A stretch of DNA of 62,654 nucleotides from IMG/VR virus record IMGVR_UViG_3300020193_000020, positions 1-62,654 of that record; one strand, 5' to 3'. Below, piece by piece: positions 19,995-29,447 of the stretch. The translations under genes and the position numbers were made by a program. Under the pieces are notes generated by a model. It was not told the DNA's origin and made no database searches. It was given only the letters and a program-made list of their open reading frames with translations. Numbering within the stretch: the stretch's first letter is position 1; every line of letters starts with the position of its first letter. The stretch is from a virus.

Positions 19995-21720
19995 CTAAAT
20001 CTTCCGCTGTTACGGTAAAGTTTTCTGGATTTAATAAGATAATATCTTCTCGTTTTGCCAAAACATCACCTTGAGATGGTTCAACTTCAATATTAAGTGT
20101 TGTTTCAACTAAACTTGAAGGTAAAATACTTTCAACTATAATTGAACCCGTTTCATAATTAACTGTTCCTGCATTATTTTTAACTACAATTTTTGTTCCA
20201 CCTTGAAATTTAACGATTCTAATAACACCTAAACCATCATCATCCAAGAAGAAAGTATCTCCTAATGTATATGTGATTGTAGGATCTTGTGATATAATAA
20301 AACCATTTGAATTTACAGAATTGGTTTTAATTTTATTATTGAAACTAATTTCAATTTTGTTAATTGTATTTAATGTAACTTCATTTTTTCTAATTAAAGA
20401 AATGCTTGTTATATTACTAATAATACCTTGATCAACGTTATCAATTAGATATAAAAATTTAGAATATCTAAATGCCGTATCAAAATTCTTTAATTCTTTT
20501 TGAGCAAATAAATTAACTTGTAATTTTAACTTTGTAATGATTTCATTTTTTGTTAAAATTGTTTTTCTTCTATCGTATATTAATTTGGTATTAAGTTTTA
20601 TATAAATATATTTTGGATCTACTATTTCGGGCAAAACCGAAATTATATTTTTTGTATTAAGAATATTATTTTTGATGGATTGTTTTTGTAAGTTATTTAC
20701 TGTTTCTTGACCAATTGGTTTAATAGCAATAAAAACTTTACCATATACAGGATGTGGCAATTGATCTTGTCCACCCCAAACCGAAACAGCTTCAACGTTA
20801 GGAACATCTCGTAAAATTAATGTTTTGTAGTCAGTTACTGTAACTGCTCTATTTTGTCCTTCGAAATTTCTAGGAGCTGTAAACTTAATTGACTCAGTTG
20901 ATTCTCTTGACCCACCACCAAAAGAAGAAACACTTGTATTTACTGTTACATCTTGAGGTGGTGTGAATGATGTTGCACCATTTGCAGCTGCACCGGAAGA
21001 CACCTTATATTCTATAGTTATAACATTACCGGAATTTAAAGCTTTACCTAGAATATTATCACCAAATAATATTCTATAATTAGAATTACTATCTTCTTCT
21101 AGATAATATGTTTTAGAATCAGGTTCTACTGTTGTTAAATTTGTATTTAAAGAATAAACTTCTGATCCTGCTGTTAAACTGTTTTGTACAGAAACTTTTA
21201 ATGTTGATGTATCAATACTTGGATTAGGAATAACAAACTTCTGTGTTATATCTGTTAGGTTAACAACAAATTTATTTGTTACATTTTCACCTTCATATAC
21301 AACAATGTTTTGCGAAACATTCGCAGCTAAATCAATTGTTTCTACGGGTGAAAAGTAATAAGTTTTACCATCAACATCTGTTGTAAAATATGAGTTTCTG
21401 GTTAATAATTGATTTGTTGTTGATGTTACATTTAAAATTGTTGAAGATGATCTTGTGGATCTTGGTGTGTATCCTAATAATTTGGCATGTGAAATAACAT
21501 TTTCTCTTTTAATTGCTGTATCAAGAAAAGATTCATTTGCTACCATATTTGTATAATATGATAACATATAGGTATTGTATGCTAAAATGTCAATTAAAGT
21601 AGAAAGAGCAGAACCTTCAAAATTATAATCGGTGAATTCAGTCTGATTCTTTAGGAAATTTTTAATGTTAGCTTTTATACCATCAAAATCTAATTCTGTA
21701 AGTAATAGATTTGTTGCCAT
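19984..21720 (-). CDS. 6: Baseplate wedge protein gp6 (baseplate J-like)
   Basis: The N-terminus has the typical gp6 pattern (FDGIKANIKNFLKNQTEFTDYNFEGSALSTLIDILAYNTYMLSYYTNM). It is followed by an HAKLLGYTPRS motif and a baseplate_J-like core with a TVTDYKTLILRDVPNVEAVSVWGG region at about residues 290-320. At 578 residues it is near the usual gp6 size. gp6 forms the inner iris-like ring of the T4 baseplate and holds the wedges together. It is directly downstream of gp25 (stop and start adjoin), as in many contractile tails. Confidence 0.9.
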   Translation of the reverse strand: MATNLLLTELDFDGIKANIKNFLKNQTEFTDYNFEGSALSTLIDILAYNTYMLSYYTNMVANESFLDTAIKRENVISHAKLLGYTPRSTRSSSTILNVTSTTNQLLTRNSYFTTDVDGKTYYFSPVETIDLAANVSQNIVVYEGENVTNKFVVNLTDITQKFVIPNPSIDTSTLKVSVQNSLTAGSEVYSLNTNLTTVEPDSKTYYLEEDSNSNYRILFGDNILGKALNSGNVITIEYKVSSGAAANGATSFTPPQDVTVNTSVSSFGGGSRESTESIKFTAPRNFEGQNRAVTVTDYKTLILRDVPNVEAVSVWGGQDQLPHPVYGKVFIAIKPIGQETVNNLQKQSIKNNILNTKNIISVLPEIVDPKYIYIKLNTKLIYDRRKTILTKNEIITKLKLQVNLFAQKELKNFDTAFRYSKFLYLIDNVDQGIISNITSISLIRKNEVTLNTINKIEISFNNKIKTNSVNSNGFIISQDPTITYTLGDTFFLDDDGLGVIRIVKFQGGTKIVVKNNAGTVNYETGSIIVESILPSSLVETTLNIEVEPSQGDVLAKREDIILLNPENFTVTAEDLDAR

Positions 21721-22110
21721 TTATCGTATTCTCTCTAAAATAAAATCAAACTTTTGAATTTCTGTTAGTCCAACTATAAAATATTCTAATGTAACAACTA
21801 ATTCTTCTTCGTCTATATTTGTGTACACATTTACACTAACTAATGAAACTCTTGGTTCGTATGCAGCAATTATTTGTGTTATTGCTCTTTCAATATTTAT
21901 TTGTGTTAAAAAGTCAAAACTTTCAAATAAATAATCTTCTAGACCAGCACCTAAAGTTGAATTAAATTTTCTCTCATACACATTAGTAAAGATTAGGTTT
22001 TTTAATGATTGTTTTATAGCTTCTTCGTTTTTTCGAATAACTAAATTTTTAGTTGTCGGTAAGTAATCGAAGTTAAAATCTAAGTCTTTATATTTTACTT
22101 GTGTAGACAT
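21721..22110 (-). CDS. 25: Baseplate wedge subunit gp25
   Basis: This 129-residue protein carries the gp25/GPW signature: an early basic segment, a LGAGLEDYLFE motif, and AYEPRVSLVSV, where the E-P-R triplet is the hallmark of the family. gp25 binds the sheath start and wedge core in contractile tails. A candidate late -10 variant AATAAATA lies exactly six bases before the ATG with no ribosome-binding site, hinting at a leaderless mRNA. Stop adjoins gp6. Confidence 0.9.
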   Translation of the reverse strand: MSTQVKYKDLDFNFDYLPTTKNLVIRKNEEAIKQSLKNLIFTNVYERKFNSTLGAGLEDYLFESFDFLTQINIERAITQIIAAYEPRVSLVSVNVYTNIDEEELVVTLEYFIVGLTEIQKFDFILERIR

Positions 22111-22122
22111 ACTTAATATTTA

Positions 22123-22686
22123 TTAGAACGGTTGAATGATTCCAAAAGGTAATTTTGGCATTTTTGGAATAGGTATTGTTAATCTTCTAGAATTAACTTT
22201 TCTTATATCAAAATTTTTAAGTTCATCTGCTAATTCTTTTAGTTGCTCTAATTGCTCTTTTCCCATATTTTCTAAACTTTGCAAATTAGCAATAGCTTCA
22301 TCTACCATATTAGATAAATTTTCTAAATCTTGATTTAATTGTTCTGTTGTTTGTTCTGAAATATCTCCATTTTCATCAATAGAATTTAAAGATGCTGCAT
22401 TTTGTATATTTTGAGTTTGATTTGCGATTGTTGATTGTGCTGTATTTAATAATGATTGTATCTGTGAATTGGTTAAATTTGATAATGCTTGTAATGGATT
22501 ATTTTTAATAGCAAATGCTTTTGATATTGGTTTCATAGCAGTTCCAATATCAGGAACTGCTATATAAGCAGCGTATTTTTGTGCTTTTAAAGCTACTTTT
22601 TGCAATTCAAGATTAATTTTTATAATTGCTTTTGCTGGACTTGGGATAGGAATTTTTGGTATTTTAGGTATTTTAAATAATGACAT
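22123..22686 (-). CDS. Baseplate-region protein of unknown function, Pro-rich ends and coiled-coil core
   Basis: I do not recognise a named family. Both ends are rich in Pro-Ile-Pro-Lys motifs (KIPKIPKIPIPSPAK at the start, PIPKMPKLPFGIIQP at the end), while residues 70-150 are Asn/Gln-rich helix, likely a coiled coil. The mirrored short motifs suggest both ends bind similar surfaces. It lies between gp5 (stop and start nearly adjoining) and gp25, so a hub or spike-associated role is plausible but unproven. Confidence 0.6.
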   Translation of the reverse strand: MSLFKIPKIPKIPIPSPAKAIIKINLELQKVALKAQKYAAYIAVPDIGTAMKPISKAFAIKNNPLQALSNLTNSQIQSLLNTAQSTIANQTQNIQNAASLNSIDENGDISEQTTEQLNQDLENLSNMVDEAIANLQSLENMGKEQLEQLKELADELKNFDIRKVNSRRLTIPIPKMPKLPFGIIQPF

Positions 22687-23964
22687 TTATACTACACCTT
22701 GAATGACTGGTTTTCCTACTAGTTTTAATGGTCCTTTTGATGTAATGTTTATCGACTCTGAACTTAGATTTATAGAAGTTAACGCATTTAAATCAATAGA
22801 ACCCGCTGATGAATTAACACTAACAGCTCCAGTTGCTTTAACATCAATAGCACCAGCCTTACTAGCATCTATAGAAATATTTTTACCCGAAATAGATATA
22901 GAACCCTCGTGTGGTGCTTTTACGTCTACTTGTTTACCTTCAACATTTACATGTTTATTTGATAAAACTTGTACTTGTTCTCCTCCAAAAACAGTAACTT
23001 TGCTTGATGCGCTAACTGTAGTATCTCCTTTCGACACACTTATATTTACATTATCAGTTCCCGTAATATGAATATCTTTTGTTGCTATTAAAGTAGCTGA
23101 TCCATTTTTAACTTGTACATCTAAATCTTTACCTACTTCAGCTTTTACATTACCGTTACATACAAAACTACTATCACCTTGAACATATACTGCACAACTT
23201 CCTTGTATATAAACTGTATCATCTTTTACAATAATTTCGTGTTTATTTCCGACAATTTTTGTAACTTCACTACCATCAGGTTGTATTTCTATAAAAGTAC
23301 CTTTTCTATGATATAGATGTAATCTTTCGTTTCCTTTACTTTCAACCTTACCATCCTGATTTGCTTTTGGTGTATCATCAATTTCTATCACATGACCAGA
23401 TTCAGATTCATAAACTTTGTTATATGGATATTTTGCATTATATGCTGGTTCAGGTTCACTCCAAGTTTTTTTGTCATCTAATGCATAAATTTTTAGATCT
23501 TTTTTTCTGCCATCTTTTTTCTGTTGAACAATAGTTTTTTCTATTTCTTCATTTCTAGCTAATCTATTTGTATCTTGTTCTTTTAAGAAATCAGATTTAG
23601 GATAATTACCTTGTGGGTCATTAAAACCTTTATTTTTATCTGATTTTAATTGTGGAACACCACCTAATGTTCCCATAATAATAGGTTCTTGACAATTATC
23701 ACCATCACGAAAGAATCCTACAACCCATGTTCCTTCAACTGGACCAATAGGCGTTTGTCCAACACCATTCATTGACGCTGATGTTATTGGTTGTAAAGGA
23801 AATGCCCAAGGTAAATCTTCTGTTTTTATTTGTGTTTTATCGTCTGTATGAATACCAAGAACACGAACACGAATACGTCCAAGTTTCATTGGATCGTTTC
23901 TATCTTCAACAACACCAGTAAACCAAAAGAAACCATTTTTACCCAAACAATAATTATCAAACAT
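22687..23964 (-). CDS. 5: Baseplate central spike gp5 without lysozyme domain
   Basis: The first 110 residues form the gp5 OB-fold (FFWFTGVVEDRNDPMKLGRI-VRV, then LPWAFPLQP and G-WVVGFFRDGD--EPIIMGTLGG). A linker leads to a C-terminal beta-helix region, from about residue 215, with regular short V-V-G repeats typical of the gp5 needle. The T4 lysozyme domain between these parts is absent: no glycosidase motif is visible and the 425-residue length leaves no room. The spike pierces the outer membrane. Its start overlaps the hub gene upstream by eight bases. Confidence 0.88.
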   Translation of the reverse strand: MFDNYCLGKNGFFWFTGVVEDRNDPMKLGRIRVRVLGIHTDDKTQIKTEDLPWAFPLQPITSASMNGVGQTPIGPVEGTWVVGFFRDGDNCQEPIIMGTLGGVPQLKSDKNKGFNDPQGNYPKSDFLKEQDTNRLARNEEIEKTIVQQKKDGRKKDLKIYALDDKKTWSEPEPAYNAKYPYNKVYESESGHVIEIDDTPKANQDGKVESKGNERLHLYHRKGTFIEIQPDGSEVTKIVGNKHEIIVKDDTVYIQGSCAVYVQGDSSFVCNGNVKAEVGKDLDVQVKNGSATLIATKDIHITGTDNVNISVSKGDTTVSASSKVTVFGGEQVQVLSNKHVNVEGKQVDVKAPHEGSISISGKNISIDASKAGAIDVKATGAVSVNSSAGSIDLNALTSINLSSESINITSKGPLKLVGKPVIQGVV

Positions 23965-25237
23965 TAGTTGAATCCTTTACACATGTAGCATGAGTTGTTA
24001 ATTTTTCTGTATTTAAAACATGCTTTAATGTAGTAATTATATATTTACCTGAATATTTTTCATTTATTGGAAACGATTCTCCTGGTTGTGTTGGTCTATC
24101 TAAAGCAATAGCTAATGTAATTACATCACCACAAACTAAATCACAGTTACCAGGAATAACAATATCGCAAACAATATTGTCTAATTGAGCATGTAAAGCA
24201 TATCTTTTCTGTAACCATAAGTTAGATTGATTATCATAAAATTCTAACGTAGGTGGTTTTTTAAAATGTTCAGATTTAACAACATCCCTATGAAAATATT
24301 TATACATAGAATTATAATCTGAAAAATTTTTAGGATTATTTATTTTAGTTTTTTCCAGATGTTTTGTATTTTTAAAATAATCATCATAATCGTATTTTAT
24401 TGTTTCTGATGAATTAATTTGTTTTCCACCATATTGTTTTAATAAGATGTTATGTAATAACAAATTACTTTTATACATACCACTAATTGTATTGTTCTGT
24501 ATATCAATATTTTTAGTAAAATTTAATTCTTGTACACATACATTTGCTAATTCTGAATTATTACTTAAGAATTTTTTGGTGTTAGATGCATATATAAAAT
24601 TATTAGCTGGTTTTTGTGATAATAAACTAGAAAGTGATCTAAGGTGTGTTGTAGACGATGATTCATAACAACAAAATGATGCTGAATCATCATCAGCTAT
24701 AGCATATGTTGATAGTGTGTTTATTAATTTAAAAGGTGCTATGTAAGGCGAAATATAACTAATTGAATTTTTTGTTGATTCAACCTTAATGTTAGAAATA
24801 GATAAATATTGTTTTAAAATTTCTTCTACTATAGCAGATATTTTTCTATTATAAGCCTTACTTATTTTTATTTTGTTATTTAAAATTTCTTCACCTGTAA
24901 TCAAATCTAACATATAACTTTTAGCTTTAGCAGCTTCTTTTTGTGTATTATATATTTTACTAACAAAAAATATTTTTGAGAAATATTTTTTGTCGCTTTG
25001 TGCTTTAAATTTAATTTCTAATGCCTCTCCACCCTTAATTATAAATTCACCATTATTTGAAAGTCTATCTTCAGAATCTAAAATTTTAATCTGAGCAGAC
25101 ATTGTATTTTCAAAAATACTTTGTGTAACATGTAATTCAGTCATTAAACCACGAATATCTACACTTTTACCTTCAGTAATTAAAAGAATTTTATCTATTT
25201 CAAACTTAAAAGGTAAATTGATTTTAATAGAGTCCAT
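23957..25237 (-). CDS. Baseplate hub protein, gp27-like
   Basis: The 426-residue protein lies just upstream of the spike gene gp5 and overlaps it, the usual partner position for gp27-type hubs. The N-terminal region (VDIRGLMTELHVTQSIFENTMSAQIKILD) fits the first tube-like barrel of hub proteins, and the segment around residues 140-200 fits late-control-D-like folds. The C-terminal end (SGKYIITTLKHVLNTEKLTTHATCVKDS) matches the pattern seen at the end of such hubs. Assignment to gp27 is structural inference from context, not a clear sequence match. Confidence 0.6.
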   Translation of the reverse strand: MDSIKINLPFKFEIDKILLITEGKSVDIRGLMTELHVTQSIFENTMSAQIKILDSEDRLSNNGEFIIKGGEALEIKFKAQSDKKYFSKIFFVSKIYNTQKEAAKAKSYMLDLITGEEILNNKIKISKAYNRKISAIVEEILKQYLSISNIKVESTKNSISYISPYIAPFKLINTLSTYAIADDDSASFCCYESSSTTHLRSLSSLLSQKPANNFIYASNTKKFLSNNSELANVCVQELNFTKNIDIQNNTISGMYKSNLLLHNILLKQYGGKQINSSETIKYDYDDYFKNTKHLEKTKINNPKNFSDYNSMYKYFHRDVVKSEHFKKPPTLEFYDNQSNLWLQKRYALHAQLDNIVCDIVIPGNCDLVCGDVITLAIALDRPTQPGESFPINEKYSGKYIITTLKHVLNTEKLTTHATCVKDSTNV

Positions 25238-25238
25238 T

Positions 25239-26012
25239 TTAGATTCCCATTAACGATTTAAATTCTTGTTCTATTTGTGGTAAATAACGTTTATCAATAA
25301 TTTTAATTTTTCTCTTTTTATCATTTTCAGATAATTCATAATCCAAAAAACTAACTCCTACTGCCGATAAATCATCACTTGTTGTTATATTACCGTCTAA
25401 ATTTACATAATGATGATTATACGATGATAAGAACGTATACCATTCATTATTATCATTAACTTCAATATTTGTTACTGCATAACCAGCACCATATGATAAA
25501 TATGTTCCTTCTTCTAATACAACACCACCAACAGGAATTACCTTAACTTTCTTTGTGTTGTTATCAACGGAAAATACATAACAACTTGCTAATGGTTTAA
25601 ATGTATTAACGAAGTCTGTATTTTTTACATATCCTAATGAAGCAAAAACGGGATCTGGTGAATTTAATGATGCTGTATCTAGTTCTCCATTTGTATTTAA
25701 TGTTAAAGTATAGGTTTTATACTTTTCTTTTAGATAACGATTAAATTTATCTTCATCCATTACCCAATCATAATTATAATCATTTATTTGATTCGCAAAA
25801 AATAAAACCCAAAAATAATAAGGAGAACCATAATACTTTTCAGCAATAACTTCAGGTGTATCAGAATCTTTTACCGAATATTCATAATATACAAATGAAT
25901 CGTTTAAGAATAAATCTCTCATCTTTATTCTTTTAATAATATCAATCACAATATCATAATCATTTCCGTTATGTGTATAGAATGTTACGGGAAAATTATG
26001 AAAATATGGCAT
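25239..26012 (-). CDS. 53: Baseplate wedge subunit gp53
   Basis: Residues about 20-100 carry the gp53 pattern: MRDLFLND, YYEYSVKDSDTPEVIAEKYYGSPYYFWVLFFAN and a DYNYDWVMDE segment; T4 gp53 has the equivalent ELANAIYGN-YWVLL core. This LysM-like fold links the wedges in the baseplate. At 257 residues it is longer than T4 gp53; the extra middle part is beta-rich. The C-terminus (KRKIKIIDKRYLPQIEQEF) also matches. It overlaps gp48 by one base. Confidence 0.88.
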   Translation of the reverse strand: MPYFHNFPVTFYTHNGNDYDIVIDIIKRIKMRDLFLNDSFVYYEYSVKDSDTPEVIAEKYYGSPYYFWVLFFANQINDYNYDWVMDEDKFNRYLKEKYKTYTLTLNTNGELDTASLNSPDPVFASLGYVKNTDFVNTFKPLASCYVFSVDNNTKKVKVIPVGGVVLEEGTYLSYGAGYAVTNIEVNDNNEWYTFLSSYNHHYVNLDGNITTSDDLSAVGVSFLDYELSENDKKRKIKIIDKRYLPQIEQEFKSLMGI

Positions 26013-27262
26013 TAGAATCCTTCCGTTATTCTTTTCTTAGTTATTAATTCTAATTCTGTAAATTCTAAAGATAAATCCATAACTACTGGGGCACCCGGAT
26101 CATTATCATTTTCACTTTCAAATGCAGTAAAAATGTTTCCATCATTTCCAGTATAGTTAACAGAAACTCCGGTACAAACACATGTTGATATTTTATTAAG
26201 ATAATCATTTTCTTTAAAAGTCCCTGAAGATGTTTTGCTAAAATATTTAATATCAAATGTTCCAGGAACCATAAAAAACGTATTTAAAAAGTCACTTGCT
26301 AATTCCGGTGCGGAGTTAAACTTAAATGCTTTAATTATTGATCTAGCAATTTCAGATTCTTTTTTTGAATTGGGAGCAAACTTAAAATTAAATCTAAACT
26401 TTCTAAAATCCATGTTATCGAATATAATTTCCATAAATGGATTTGCGGCGATTCCCAATCCTGCGGTTATTGCAGGTTTTCCTGCCGCATCAACCCCTGC
26501 ACCAATTAATCCACCCAAACCTCTTTGTAATATACTACCTAACCCAAAATCATTCATAGTAACACCACGAAAAAAATCTTGACCGTTCATAAAATTAGAT
26601 AGTACACCGGAAGCAATATTTCCTATTCCTTGTAGTGATCCTGCAATTGCTCCACTGGTGCCACTCATAGAAGTATTATTATAATTAATTGTTATGTTTT
26701 CAGTTATGTCATTAGGCATATACATAGCAACAGTTAAATTAGTTCGTTCTTGATTTACTGCTGAAATTGAAGATGATAATGTTCCTAATACAGATTCTGC
26801 TATATTACCAGCATTTATTTTTGAAGAAGTATCTTGTGTAAAAATAAATCCAGGATGAATAACAAGTTCATCCGTAACTAATCTCGCTCTAACACTTTCT
26901 GATAATATACCCATATTCGCTATCTTAATAACAGTATTTTCTATAACTTTATCACCTAATTTTTTCACTCCGGCTATAAAATCTTTTCGATCTTCTTCTG
27001 AATTAGCAATTATAGTTAATTTATCAATTACTGTATTTAATGGAAATTTAGTACTTTTATTTTGATTAAAGAAAAACACAATCATATGATTTGGTGTATT
27101 TTCTCCATCAATAAATTTTTCTGGATATTGAAGAACTAGTCTTTTGGTTTCACCTTCTGCTTCTAAACTACCCAAAGGTGAATTTTTTTTAATATTAGTA
27201 CTGCCGTAGAAATTAATAATTGTACTGCTAGCTAATGGTGTTTCTGTTTCTGTCATATACAT
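26012..27262 (-). CDS. 48: Baseplate tail-tube cap protein gp48
   Basis: The C-terminus (LSLEFTELELITKKRITEGF) has the gp48 ending pattern, and the region around residues 330-380 (FRFNFKFAPNSKKE) fits tube-like folds. The central Gly/Ser-rich segment is probably flexible. gp48 sits on the hub and starts the tail tube with gp54. I start it at the ATG at 27262 (or 27256) because a longer open frame would overlap the divergent gp4 gene; a CATAAATA motif lies just upstream. Both this gene and gp4 start within eight bases of each other on opposite strands. Confidence 0.78.
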   Translation of the reverse strand: MYMTETETPLASSTIINFYGSTNIKKNSPLGSLEAEGETKRLVLQYPEKFIDGENTPNHMIVFFFNQNKSTKFPLNTVIDKLTIIANSEEDRKDFIAGVKKLGDKVIENTVIKIANMGILSESVRARLVTDELVIHPGFIFTQDTSSKINAGNIAESVLGTLSSSISAVNQERTNLTVAMYMPNDITENITINYNNTSMSGTSGAIAGSLQGIGNIASGVLSNFMNGQDFFRGVTMNDFGLGSILQRGLGGLIGAGVDAAGKPAITAGLGIAANPFMEIIFDNMDFRKFRFNFKFAPNSKKESEIARSIIKAFKFNSAPELASDFLNTFFMVPGTFDIKYFSKTSSGTFKENDYLNKISTCVCTGVSVNYTGNDGNIFTAFESENDNDPGAPVVMDLSLEFTELELITKKRITEGF

Positions 27263-27269
27263 ATTATTT

Positions 27270-27704
27270 ATGTACAAAACATATAAAGGAAAATATATTC
27301 CCAAAAATCCAGAAAAATATATTGGTGATATAACTGACATAGTTTATCGTTCTTCTTGGGAAAGAAGATTGATGAAATTTTTAGATTATAACCAAAATGT
27401 AATAAGCTGGTCATCTGAAGAAGCAATTATAAGATATATTTCTCCTATTGATAATAAAATGCATAGGTACTTTATTGACGCATATGCTAAAATTAAAACT
27501 AAAAATGGAGTTAAAACTTATTTAATCGAAGTAAAACCAAAACACCAAACAATTCCTCCGAAAACACCGAAAAGAATAACCAAACAATATAAAGAAGCAT
27601 TAAAAACATATTCTGTAAATTTGGCTAAATGGGATGCAGCTAAAAAAGTTTGTGAGGAAAAAGATTGGCAATTTATGATATTGACCGAGGATCATTTGTT
27701 ATAA
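27270..27704 (+). CDS. 4: Head completion protein gp4
   Basis: The 144-residue protein has the gp4 signature: YIGDITDIVYRSSWERRLMKFLDYN, RYFIDAYAKIKTKNGVKTYLIEVKPKHQT and the final WQFMILTEDHL. The D-A-Y and E-V-K-P spacing is that of a PD-(D/E)XK nuclease-like fold. In T4, gp4 (also 50/65) completes filled heads before tail joining. It starts divergently from gp48 with no obvious ribosome-binding site. Length matches the family. Confidence 0.9.
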   Translation: MYKTYKGKYIPKNPEKYIGDITDIVYRSSWERRLMKFLDYNQNVISWSSEEAIIRYISPIDNKMHRYFIDAYAKIKTKNGVKTYLIEVKPKHQTIPPKTPKRITKQYKEALKTYSVNLAKWDAAKKVCEEKDWQFMILTEDHLL

Positions 27705-27707
27705 ATA
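27700..27707 (+). promoter_or_regulatory. T4-type late promoter motif, six bases before an ATG
   Basis: TATAAATA overlaps the gp4 stop codon; the next ATG (27714) lies exactly six bases after it. A late transcript starting here would have at most a one-base leader. Confidence 0.5.
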
Positions 27708-27713
27708 CTTAAT

Positions 27714-28370
27714 ATGCGTAAAAAAGAAATTTCTGTTTTTGATCATTATAGAAATCTTAAAACTGACAGAGAAATACTACGCGATAGTAGAAAAGCAGTT
27801 GTATGGTTTAACACACAATTAAAAAAACTTGGCTCTATTCCAGATAGAAAAGTTATATTAACAGATACCGGAAAAAATAGAAAATTAAGAAATGAACCCA
27901 TCTACGGAAAAATGTTTTTGTTTTTTTATGATGCTAAAACTAAAACTGATTTGAATTATTTTGATAGATTTCCTATAGTAATACCTATAGAAAGTGTTAC
28001 TACTAATATTGGTAGTCGAGGTTTTTTGGGATTAAATTTGCATTATTTAGAACCTACATTAAGAATTAGATTTTTAAATTTACTATTTGATATTAAAAAT
28101 AATAAAAGAAACGATGTTACAACTAGATTTACTTTAACATACAAACTTTTAAAAAAGACTAAAAAATTAAAGGCCTTTCAGCCTTGTTTAAAAATTTATT
28201 TAACTGACCCAAGACATATTCAAAGTAGCATGTTAGAGTTAAGTTATCCCGATTGGATAACAGTTAGTATGTTACCTACAGAATTTTTCGTCAGTTATAA
28301 AAGTAAAGCAAGTGGGGCAAAAGTTTCAAATTTAAATGTTTGGTCAGATTCTAGGAGAAAAATAAAGTAA
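27714..28370 (+). CDS. Conserved T4-like phage protein, candidate DNA end protector (gp2-like)
   Basis: The 218-residue protein has features I recall from a conserved family next to gp4 in T4-like phages: DHYRNLKTDR, a basic RNRKLRNEPIYGKMFLFFYDAK stretch, YFDRFPIVIPIE and GFLGLNLHYLEP. In T4 the neighbour of gene 4 is gene 2, whose product caps DNA ends against RecBCD. Neighbourhood therefore suggests gp2, but I cannot confirm the sequence match. The protein is strongly basic, fitting a DNA-contacting role. No ribosome-binding site is visible. Confidence 0.6.
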   Translation: MRKKEISVFDHYRNLKTDREILRDSRKAVVWFNTQLKKLGSIPDRKVILTDTGKNRKLRNEPIYGKMFLFFYDAKTKTDLNYFDRFPIVIPIESVTTNIGSRGFLGLNLHYLEPTLRIRFLNLLFDIKNNKRNDVTTRFTLTYKLLKKTKKLKAFQPCLKIYLTDPRHIQSSMLELSYPDWITVSMLPTEFFVSYKSKASGAKVSNLNVWSDSRRKIK

Positions 28371-29338
28371 TGGCAATTAAATTTGATAATATTACTGGTT
28401 TTTTAAACGGAAATAAAGATAGAGCTAAAGGTGGTTCGTCTGGAAAAATAAACGTTAGACCTTCTTTAAATAATATTAGAGCAAATCTCTTAAACAAAAA
28501 TATCGCAAGAACCAATAAATTTGGAGTTACTATTGCATTTGAGGGTGTAAATATTGCTGGTTCTTTACAAAAATTGGTTAAAGAAAAACAAGCGAATTTG
28601 GGTAGTATTGCTGAAAATATTACACAAGCTATTTCTAGTCCCAGAAATGCTATTGATTTTTTTCAAAGAGCATTAACAAATAGTTTATCTGGTCCGATGA
28701 GTAATAATAAAGCTACTTTGTTATTACATTTTTCTTGTTATGCTGCTACTATTCCCGGTCAAACACTAGCTACAACAGATGTTAGAACTTATGGTCCATC
28801 TTACAAAATGCCTTATAATGTAAATTATCAAGATTTAAATCTTGAATTTTATTGTAATGGTGATATGGAACAAAAACATATATTTGATTATTGGTTAACA
28901 AATATACAACCTCCCGGAACATATGATATGAAATATCAGAGTGATTACAAATGTAAGATATTTGTTACTCAATTTAAAGAAACTCCTAAACTAAGAGATT
29001 TTCTTAATGATGAAAATGACAAAGAACGTTTTCACGGTTTAATAAATGCTGGTATTAGTATAGGTTCTAGATTTGATTCAACCGGTTATGTTGATTATGC
29101 TAGACAATACTTATATGATGGTTCCCCAGATCCTTTCGTTGAAGCATCACACACAACAGAAATTTTTGATGCGTATCCAGTTTCAGTAGATCCACTTTCC
29201 ACTTCTTGGGAAGACTCTAATGACTTACATAGATTAAAAGTTTCTTTTGCTTATAGATATTTTACAACAAACCATTATAAATATACTCGTGAAAATCAGG
29301 AAAGAGCACTAACAGGAATTGAATATCATAAAATGTAA
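28370..29338 (+). CDS. 54: Baseplate tail-tube initiator gp54
   Basis: The C-terminal half follows the tube-protein fold shared by gp54 and gp19: CYAATIPGQTLATTDVRTYGPSYKMPYNVNYQDLNLEFYCNGDMEQ, IFDYWLTNIQPP and a final VSFAYRYF. gp54 binds gp48 and begins tube polymerisation. At 322 residues it is the T4 size. It overlaps the upstream gene by one base. gp19 itself is a possible alternative, but gp19 is shorter and belongs with the sheath gene, which is not in the window. Confidence 0.78.
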   Translation: MAIKFDNITGFLNGNKDRAKGGSSGKINVRPSLNNIRANLLNKNIARTNKFGVTIAFEGVNIAGSLQKLVKEKQANLGSIAENITQAISSPRNAIDFFQRALTNSLSGPMSNNKATLLLHFSCYAATIPGQTLATTDVRTYGPSYKMPYNVNYQDLNLEFYCNGDMEQKHIFDYWLTNIQPPGTYDMKYQSDYKCKIFVTQFKETPKLRDFLNDENDKERFHGLINAGISIGSRFDSTGYVDYARQYLYDGSPDPFVEASHTTEIFDAYPVSVDPLSTSWEDSNDLHRLKVSFAYRYFTTNHYKYTRENQERALTGIEYHKM

Positions 29339-29350
29339 TAGTAACTCCAA

Positions 29351-29415
29351 TTTCCATAACCATATCCATTTGACTATTGAAGGTAATACTTCAACCAACC
29401 AAACAACCGTATACT
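29351..29415 (+). other. Mosaic element made of gp33 and gp45 gene fragments
   Basis: Bases 29351-29369 are identical (19 nt) to plus-strand 35010-35028, which is the antisense of the first codons of gp33. Bases 29370-29415 are the exact reverse complement (46 nt) of 37118-37163, that is, the sense sequence of an internal part of gp45. The two blocks abut with no gap. They fill most of the 109-base gap between gp54 and gp26. No open frame uses them. The gp45 block forms a small TTGAAG/CTTCAA hairpin. Confidence 0.9.
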
Positions 29416-29447
29416 GAGGAAGAGGATAATTAAAATTAAGGAATATT

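Noticed and set aside
24297-24304. TATAAATA (minus strand) inside the gp27-like hub gene
   Set aside because: It lies in coding sequence for YKYF, 330 bases from the next start; likely chance in AT-rich sequence. The same applies to 35880-35887 in gp62.
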